The notes beneath the pieces are model-generated. The model had not been told where the DNA came from. It did no database searches and saw only the letters and a list, made by a program, of their open reading frames with translations. Made by a program: the position numbers and the translations under genes. Shown piece by piece: positions 18,185 through 25,891 of a stretch of DNA of 25,891 nt. Position 1 is the first letter of the stretch; the number at the start of each line of letters is the position of its first letter. Source of the DNA: Tubiluchus corallicola (lineage: Eukaryota; Priapulida; Priapulimorpha; Priapulimorphida; Tubiluchidae); the NCBI GenBank assembly GCA_030141605.1, contig JAQGDQ010001774.1:1-25891 (forward strand), in the 5' to 3' direction.

Positions 18185-20569
18185 CACATTCAGTACAATA
18201 GTATGACATTAAGCACACAGTGACATCATACTGTGTTAAATTGTCATGTTTCATACACTATCGTTATCATAAAAGAATAATTGTACTGCAGTGGGCTAGA
18301 GAAGCAAAGGCTTGCATAAGCCCACTGTCACGTGAACCCGATAAAAAGGAATGGATGAGTGAACAAAAAAAAAGAACTGGGAGAAAGGTTAGATCACACA
18401 GGAAGGGTAGAAGGATGAGTTAGTGGAAATTGTAGGAAGAAAGATAATAGATTGCGCTATGTTGACATCAGCTCCAAAGATTTATCAATGATGCCTTGTT
18501 TTGCATAATCTGTACCAGGATTGTGGTATGTCATTATATAATACTAGGTCATTGGTCTGGGGCCCACGGGTACCGGAGTATGCGGCTCCTGTACAATATA
18601 AAAGGCCCAAATTTTGGGGTCCACCTATGAGTTTATTCTAGGGCCCACAAGTAGGTAAAGGCACTGATTATTAGGTAATTGTGCAATTAAATATACTTAC
18701 TAACAGCAAAGGTGTCAAATTTATACACAACTGTTATTCTCACCTTTCCCATAAGATGAATCCTTTGTCGATTATAGTGGGAATTTGTCCTCCAGGATTC
18801 ACCTTCAAACGACAAAAAATCGATAAAGAAGTTTTGTAAGTTTAATTAGATCACGTGACGCCGTAATGTGAACATATACATGCATTGCCTTCAGAAGAGA
18901 TGAACGTTAAAAAAAAATCACACTTTACGATTCCACGCATACAATGAAGTATATTTATCCACAAAATAAAAAAAGTTGTTTAAGTAAAACTGAACGGCAA
19001 CGGCTTAAATGTTGTTTTCCATTTCACAGAAAGTGGCATCGTGGCTAATTCTTACCTGATAATTATGATGACAGAAGATAAATATGATGACGATGATGAC
19101 GACGACAACGGCGAAGAAGAAAAAAGAAGATGATGATAATGACGACGACGAAGAAGAAGAAGATGATGATGATGACGACGACGACAACGACGACGACGAA
19201 GAAGATGATGATCTTCATTTTTATGCTGTGGTATTTGGTACTCAAGAATGACGAATAAATGTTCATTCAGGGTATTCTCCAGCTAGGTTTGGGGTGCGGG
19301 CTGCAGGGTTTTGGGTGCGGGCTCACGTCTGCAAACAGGTGGGATATCGCCACAGAATCGATACGGGACAAAGCCTCTTTGTTTTAGCTCACCACTTAAT
19401 GCGATTTCCTCTCTTTCAGTAGCCAGAACCTGAACACAAACCTAATTCTTGCCCGATAATTTAAATATTTCATTAATTTTTGCGAAAGTAATGTTGCTGT
19501 AGCTCCAAACCGGTCCGGTAAATCGCAACGTTAACTAATTCGAACCCACGTGTCTAAGCCATAGCAATTTTTGTGCAATATATAAAGTACCTAACATAGT
19601 TCGTAACTATGAAAACGTTCACACTTAAAAAGAGCAAACTCCAAATAAAACTCTAAAAACAGCACAACTTTATTAAAAACTTTTACGTTAGAAAGTTAAA
19701 AGTCAAAATCATGCCAAACGCTTCGAATAGTTGCTACTGTCATCATCAGTGATAAATTTATAAACAAACAACCTGTTTACATAGGCAGAGCCTGTTATGC
19801 ACTAATTAAGTAGTTAACAGAGGCCAAATAGGTAATGAATAAACCGACCAGCAAAGAAATTTTGCAGTAACTTAAGCACTAATTACGTATTTACAAAAGC
19901 AAAATAGGTAATGAATAAGCAGACTTGAAGAAAAAAATTGATACAGTAACAAATAGCTAAGAGTTTGAGAATGAAGTTAAAGGAATTGAACTGCTTTGTA
20001 CATTAAGAGAAGGCTGATTAGGGTATGTAGATAAACTTTCTTTTATTAATAAGTCCTAGTTATTTGCAGCTCTGGTCACAATGCTGAAATTATTAAAATC
20101 AGCTCTGTGGCCAGAGGCACAAGTGTGGTCATTAATGCTGGATTGAGGAGAATTTTTAAAAATTTTTGTCAGTTCTGACGAAATATCCAAATATTCACAA
20201 ATTCTCACTTTAAAGTGTTGGGATGTTTTTGCTCTTGTTTTAATAATAAATGGTTTGTTTTTAACTATAAATGTTTTTATGTGCCTGCCATCTTGTTTCT
20301 TGAAAGTAAAAATCTCACCCTGAGGTACTCCTCTGTCCTGTTCTCCCCCTTCATCAAGTCTACCATCCTTGGTTGCAGAGGCACACCCAAATGTCTTGCC
20401 ACCATGTTGACAGCTCGCGAGGGAGGACTCAGGGGATGGAAATAGAAAACTATTCCCCCTTCATCGCCATTTGGTGTGGTGGGAGGAGAACTGTATGCGC
20501 GGTGCAAGCCGTGGGGAAGCGTACCCCTCTTTTTGGCTTCTCTGTAGATGTCCACTGGTCGAGACATGA
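15984..20569 (-). CDS. Cytosolic glutathione S-transferase, delta/epsilon/theta type, complete spliced gene
   Basis: Coding exons 20569-20319, 18802-18744, 17413-17272 and 16298-15984 join in frame (phases 0, 2, 0) into 254 aa. The thioredoxin-like domain covers about residues 39-118. It has the FHPLSPPSRAV motif with the candidate catalytic Ser47, VDLMKGE, NPGGQIPT with the cis-Pro (Pro91), and LWES (Glu102, Ser103) for glutathione binding. The helical domain follows with LYPKDLRQRARVD and the Thr190/Asp193 capping box. The enzyme class conjugates reduced glutathione to electrophiles in the cytosol. From residue 39 on, the length (216 aa) is the usual one; residues 1-38 are an extra N-terminal segment unlike known delta/epsilon enzymes. 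The C-terminal half looks arthropod delta/epsilon-like, while RARVD recalls theta, so I do not assign a class. A leader intron is implied by an acceptor two bases before the ATG; the leader exon was not found. Confidence 0.88.
16299..17271. other. GST intron 3
   Basis: This AT-rich intron lies between a TACATG|GTAACA donor (17272/17271) and the acceptor at 16299. No transposon or gene could be recognised; the small open frames at 17031-17319 are T-rich and not gene-like. Confidence 0.75.
17272..17413 (-). CDS. Glutathione S-transferase, coding exon 3
   Basis: The 142-bp exon opens after TTTTTTTTCCACAG. Its first base completes the Ser codon split with exon 2, then 47 codons follow (KAILCYLASRYDESGQLYPK, then DLRQRARVDM and so on to QQYM). 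These cover the last helix of the thioredoxin-like domain, the interdomain linker and the first helix of the C-terminal domain. The donor is ATG|GTAACA. The exon lies in a different frame from the plus-strand open frame at 17334-17546, which is only its shadow. Confidence 0.9.
17957..18666 (+). mobile_element. hAT-type non-autonomous element in GST intron 2
   Basis: The left end reads CAGTGACGTATTTACC and the right end, read inward, CAGTGCCTTTACCTAC; these are imperfect inverted ends. Flanks ATAATTAG (17949-17956) and ATTATTAG (18667-18674) match at 7 of 8, a hAT-sized target duplication. Inside, a block CATTGGTCTGGGGCCCA occurs near both ends in direct orientation, and a TTA microsatellite has expanded at 18097-18185. 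No transposase frame is present. The outward similarity to other CAGTGGCG...GGGGCCC elements supports hAT. Confidence 0.72.
18097..18185. repeat. (TTA)n microsatellite
   Basis: This is an almost pure TTA tract inside the hAT-type element. The poly-Tyr and poly-Asn frames are artefacts. Confidence 0.97.
18744..18802 (-). CDS. Glutathione S-transferase, coding exon 2
   Basis: The 59-bp exon encodes VNPGGQIPTIIDKGFILWE plus two bases of the following Ser. It carries the cis-Pro loop and the Glu-Ser pair that bind the gamma-glutamyl part of glutathione. The donor is GAAAG|GTGAGA. The acceptor is a weak TTTGAAG. Its small size is typical of GST genes interrupted around the cis-Pro loop. Confidence 0.88.
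19076..19217. repeat. (GAY/GAA)n imperfect trinucleotide repeat
   Basis: Mixed GAT, GAC, GAA and AAC triplets. Frames of Ser or Asp/Glu across it are low complexity. Confidence 0.9.
19957..20210 (-). pseudogene. Penelope-like retroelement, C-terminal fragment of the RT/endonuclease ORF
   Basis: A minus-strand frame reads VRICEYLDISSELTKIFKN, then SINDHTCASGHRADFNNFSI, VTRAANN, a TAG stop, DLLIKESL and finally PSLNVQSSSIPLTSF. The spaced pattern H(x)5-H near DHTCASGHRADF, KESL and the terminal LN...IPL is typical of the end of Penelope-like (GIY-YIG endonuclease) retroelement proteins. The internal stop and loss of everything upstream show it is dead. The downstream 3'-UTR-like sequence continues to about 19640. 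It inserted in GST intron 1. Confidence 0.6.
20319..20569 (-). CDS. Glutathione S-transferase, coding exon 1
   Basis: The exon starts at 20569, directly after a TTATTTTTTCAG acceptor; the ATG is at 20567-20565. It encodes 83 codons, ending CTCAGG|GTGAGA in phase 0. Residues 1-38 (MSRPVDIYREAKKRGTLPHG onward) form a basic, Pro/Ser-rich extension. Residues 39-83 begin the thioredoxin fold (IVFYFHPLSPPSRAV, then VDLMKGENRTEEYLR). No Met occurs between residues 2 and 54, so the fold cannot start from a nearer AUG in this exon. The upstream acceptor implies a non-coding leader exon, or a further coding exon, at a position I could not find. Confidence 0.85.
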
Positions 20570-20679
20570 CTGAAAAAATAAGTCAAATTACATTTACATG
20601 CACATACTATTTCTACAAACTTTCCAACTGCTAATCATGTAAAGACTAGTTAGCTTTCATTAGTTTAATGATAATTTTA

Positions 20680-23280
<2,601 letters not shown>

Positions 23281-23287
23281 TGTTAAC

Positions 23288-23308
23288 TCTCGCTCTCTCT
23301 GTGTCTCT

Positions 23309-23341
<33 letters not shown>

Positions 23342-23370
23342 TCTCTCTCTCTCTCTCTCTCTCTCACTCA

Positions 23371-23401
<31 letters not shown>

Positions 23402-23434
23402 ACACACACACACTCTCGCTCTCTCTGTGTCTCT

Positions 23435-23513
<79 letters not shown>

Positions 23514-23641
23514 ACTCTCTCTCACACACACACTCTCTCTCTCTCTCTCTCTCACTCACTCTCTCTCTCTCTCTCTCTCACTCTCACTCACACACACACA
23601 CTCTCTCTCTCTCTCTCTCTCTCACTCTCTCTCTCTCTCTC

Positions 23642-23735
<94 letters not shown>

Positions 23736-23737
23736 CT

Positions 23738-23807
<70 letters not shown>

Positions 23808-23815
23808 CCTCCCTC

Positions 23816-23846
<31 letters not shown>

Positions 23847-23853
23847 TCTACTG
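23288..23853. repeat. Compound (CT)n/(CA)n microsatellite
   Basis: About 560 bp of CT repeat with regularly spaced CACACACA and CACTCACT blocks, followed by CCCTCC interruptions. A segment of about 117 bp (TCTCGCTCTCTCTGTGTCTC) occurs twice, near 23287 and 23413, so higher-order duplication has occurred. Confidence 0.97.
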
Positions 23854-24907
23854 GTACTGTACTTGGTTCTCTTTAGCATTACAAATGTACAGAACGTTCA
23901 CGTTTTTATGTGGTTATGCTTTTGTTATAACTAATAAAATAAGCTTTTGTGTAATAACAGGCATATAGGTCTATATACACTAGGCGCTATCAAGCAGTAA
24001 TACAGGTAACTCTATAACATCCCTTGATTAGATTTTATAAAGACGTACAATAGCGCTATTTTTTCTAATTTTGATGACGTGGGTCATTTCCCGCGTTACA
24101 AGCATTATTTCACCAGGTGTGCGTGTAAGAAAGCACGGCCATTGAAAAATAAAGCAGAAATGTATTACCTGTAACTTTTGTAATCCAACTGTCTGATTAA
24201 TCCAGCCGTAGGTATATCACAGGTAAGCGACTACAAGTAGGTGCACCTTGCACACAGGTATGCACGGATGATTCAGTGTGAAGTGCTCTTATCAATTTAG
24301 TATAGATAAACAGACGAAAGTACTTAAGCCGAAAACGCAACTGCCCTACATACCTGTGATTCAGGGGCACACGACGGTAACTGTGTTTTATAAAGTTGGT
24401 GCTTGTGGCGGGATAGGAACCTCGCTCATTATTAGCGGTAGTACTGTAAAATGAGCTCCAGTGTGACTGGAGGTATCTCAGCCGAGTTCGGATGCTTGCA
24501 TGTAATTTCTCATTGAACTGAATAAATGGGGCAGCATAGCAGATGAAACCAACCCGAAGCAGCATTTTCTGGTTACACATACATTTACTAACCAGGCGTA
24601 GCAATACTTAACTTCGGCTGCAGCGTGAGCAAGCTTGCTATATTCCTTTTTTATGTAAACTAAAAATGCAAAAAAGGCAATTGATAATTTGCCATGCTAA
24701 AATCTTAAAAGAATGATTGTTTGTTTGTTTTCGTCACATTAATTATTATCTGGGAAAGTTTATATAAAAATTTACGCTAAATCTTAATGGTGAGCAGCGC
24801 TTACTAAAAAAAGTGAAAAGCGGACATGGATTTGAACCTGAAACCTTTGAATATCAGCACGAACATTTTCCGCATTTCTTTTCATTTTCGACAAAGTTTC
24901 AAATAAA
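23854..24907. other. Unique region, one unexplained open frame
   Basis: A minus-strand open frame of 135 codons at 24197-24604 has balanced composition but no recognisable family motif. It has no clear splice or start context and no conserved partner in the window. At 24826-24850 the minus strand carries GGTTCAAATCC, a match to a tRNA B box, without an accompanying cloverleaf. Neither is called as a gene. Confidence 0.45.
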
Positions 24908-25170
<263 letters not shown>

Positions 25171-25795
25171 ATAAAGGTTCATTTTATTGCAGATAGTTTC
25201 AGTTTTTTTCTGATGAAACTCAACAATTTTAGTTGGATATTGAGTAACGCCTCAAGAGCCTCAGATCTCTTAGGCCTACAGATCTATAATCGCGTTTGCC
25301 CAGTGTGTAATTGAACTTTACTCTGTACTGTGCTTTAGTGTTAGCTACATTTATCACACGGATTTGATCACCATAGCAGGTTACTAGTATTGTTCACATA
25401 ATTATGATCAGATTCTAGCCTTAGTTGCAGTTACTACTGTTTGGCAATTATGTCCTGCTGCCAGGGGTGCTTAAAAATTAGTTGGGCCAACTTTAGCGCC
25501 ATCAGTTGTTCTTTTATATCCTTTGCAATTTAGATTATGGGTCTTTCTACTCTAGCGAGTTTCAGCACGTACAGTGTCCAAAAGTTTTCCAGGGTGGGTT
25601 TAGTTATATCTTTCTAGAAGTTTTATACAACATTACTTCTAACACAAGCTCCCGGAATCAGATAGAGTTTAAACGATACAAAATTTTAACATGGTTTTTA
25701 GGCTTTGTTTGTGAAGAGACGTTTTTTGTGAGTTAGCTGTTCGTATCAGTACCTGCTTCCATTGCTACAATGCTGCATCATTCAAAGATTTGCAG
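25171..25795. other. Unique AT-rich region, no gene recognised
   Basis: A CCAGGGGTGCTTAAAAATTA block at 25461 resembles a hAT end, but no second end is seen. The open frame at 25506-25736 has no family resemblance. Confidence 0.45.
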
Positions 25796-25796
25796 T

Positions 25797-25891
25797 ACAG
25801 TGGACTCTCGTTACAAGAATCACACGTATAAGAATCAGCTCGATATAAGAATCAAAATCGCGTTTCCCGAATTGATTCGGCATTTTCCTAG
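25797..25891 (+). mobile_element. Probable left end of a pogo/Tigger-type element, truncated by window edge
   Basis: CAGTGGACTCTCGTTACAAG is preceded by TA, and a series of ATAAGAATCA-like sub-repeats follows. This matches the TA target and the CAGTGGACTCTCGTTA-type ends of pogo-like Tc1/mariner elements. The body lies beyond the window. Confidence 0.55.

Larger units (their letters stand above)
18803..20318. other. GST intron 1
   Basis: This 1.5-kb intron holds a GAY/GAA trinucleotide tract (19076-19217) and a Penelope-like retroelement fragment (19957-20210). The rest, including a G-rich TTGGGGTGCGGGCTGCAGGG stretch near 19290, is unassigned. Confidence 0.7.

Noticed and set aside
20277-20318. 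Extension of the GST exon-1 frame past position 20319
   Set aside because: The GST fold requires the VNPGGQIPT segment next, which is found in the exon at 18802; the extra 13 codons are intron read-through beyond a good GTGAGA donor.
24826-24850. tRNA-like B box (GGTTCAAATCC) on the minus strand
   Set aside because: No acceptor, D-arm or anticodon stem could be built around it; a chance match or old SINE is as likely.

Overview
The window is eukaryotic and gene-poor. It is dominated by microsatellites and non-autonomous transposable elements, and its only protein-coding signal is in short exons with good splice sites. A reconstructed glutathione S-transferase with a delta/epsilon/theta-type fold, together with the repeat content, suggests an invertebrate and most likely an arthropod. 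That assignment is an inference; I cannot name a species.

Two genes can be assembled by hand, both on the minus strand. (1) A complete four-coding-exon cytosolic glutathione S-transferase lies at 20569-15984. All intron phases match, and the product is 254 aa, of which about 38 aa are an unusual N-terminal extension. (2) Downstream of it, the first four coding exons of a Sac2/INPP5F-type phosphoinositide phosphatase lie at 14666-14570, 12253-12173, 11087-10948 and 4794-4558. The exons are in phase and follow the N-terminal part of the SAC domain. The catalytic part is not in the window and should lie to the left of position 1. No bacterial-type operon, rRNA, tRNA or CRISPR was seen.

Layout from left to right. 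Positions 1-6975 hold a large inverted duplication: arms at about 1-2285 and 4383-6975 around a loop of about 2.1 kb. Each arm carries a copy of Sac2 exon 4 (identical in sequence, opposite in orientation), two hAT-type MITEs with 8-bp target duplications, and an older tandem duplication that preserves the empty site of one MITE. Positions 7573-10382 hold two direct copies of a Helitron-like element of about 810 bp and a third Helitron-like 3' end fused to a CCACA-rich satellite. Positions 10417-10777 are a CA repeat. Positions 10948-14666 hold Sac2 exons 3-1 with minisatellites and TE remnants in the introns. Positions 14667-15983 are the intergenic spacer. Positions 15984-20569 are the GST gene; its introns hold a hAT element with TSD, a trinucleotide repeat and a Penelope-like retroelement fragment. 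Positions 20680-25891 are largely microsatellites and unassigned AT-rich DNA, ending in what looks like the terminus of a pogo/Tigger-type element.

The GST and Sac2 genes are simply neighbours; nothing in the sequence links their functions. The most unusual object is the inverted duplication. A Sac2 primary transcript would contain both arms, and so exon 4 in sense followed by its exact antisense, in one RNA able to fold into a hairpin of about 2.2 kb.
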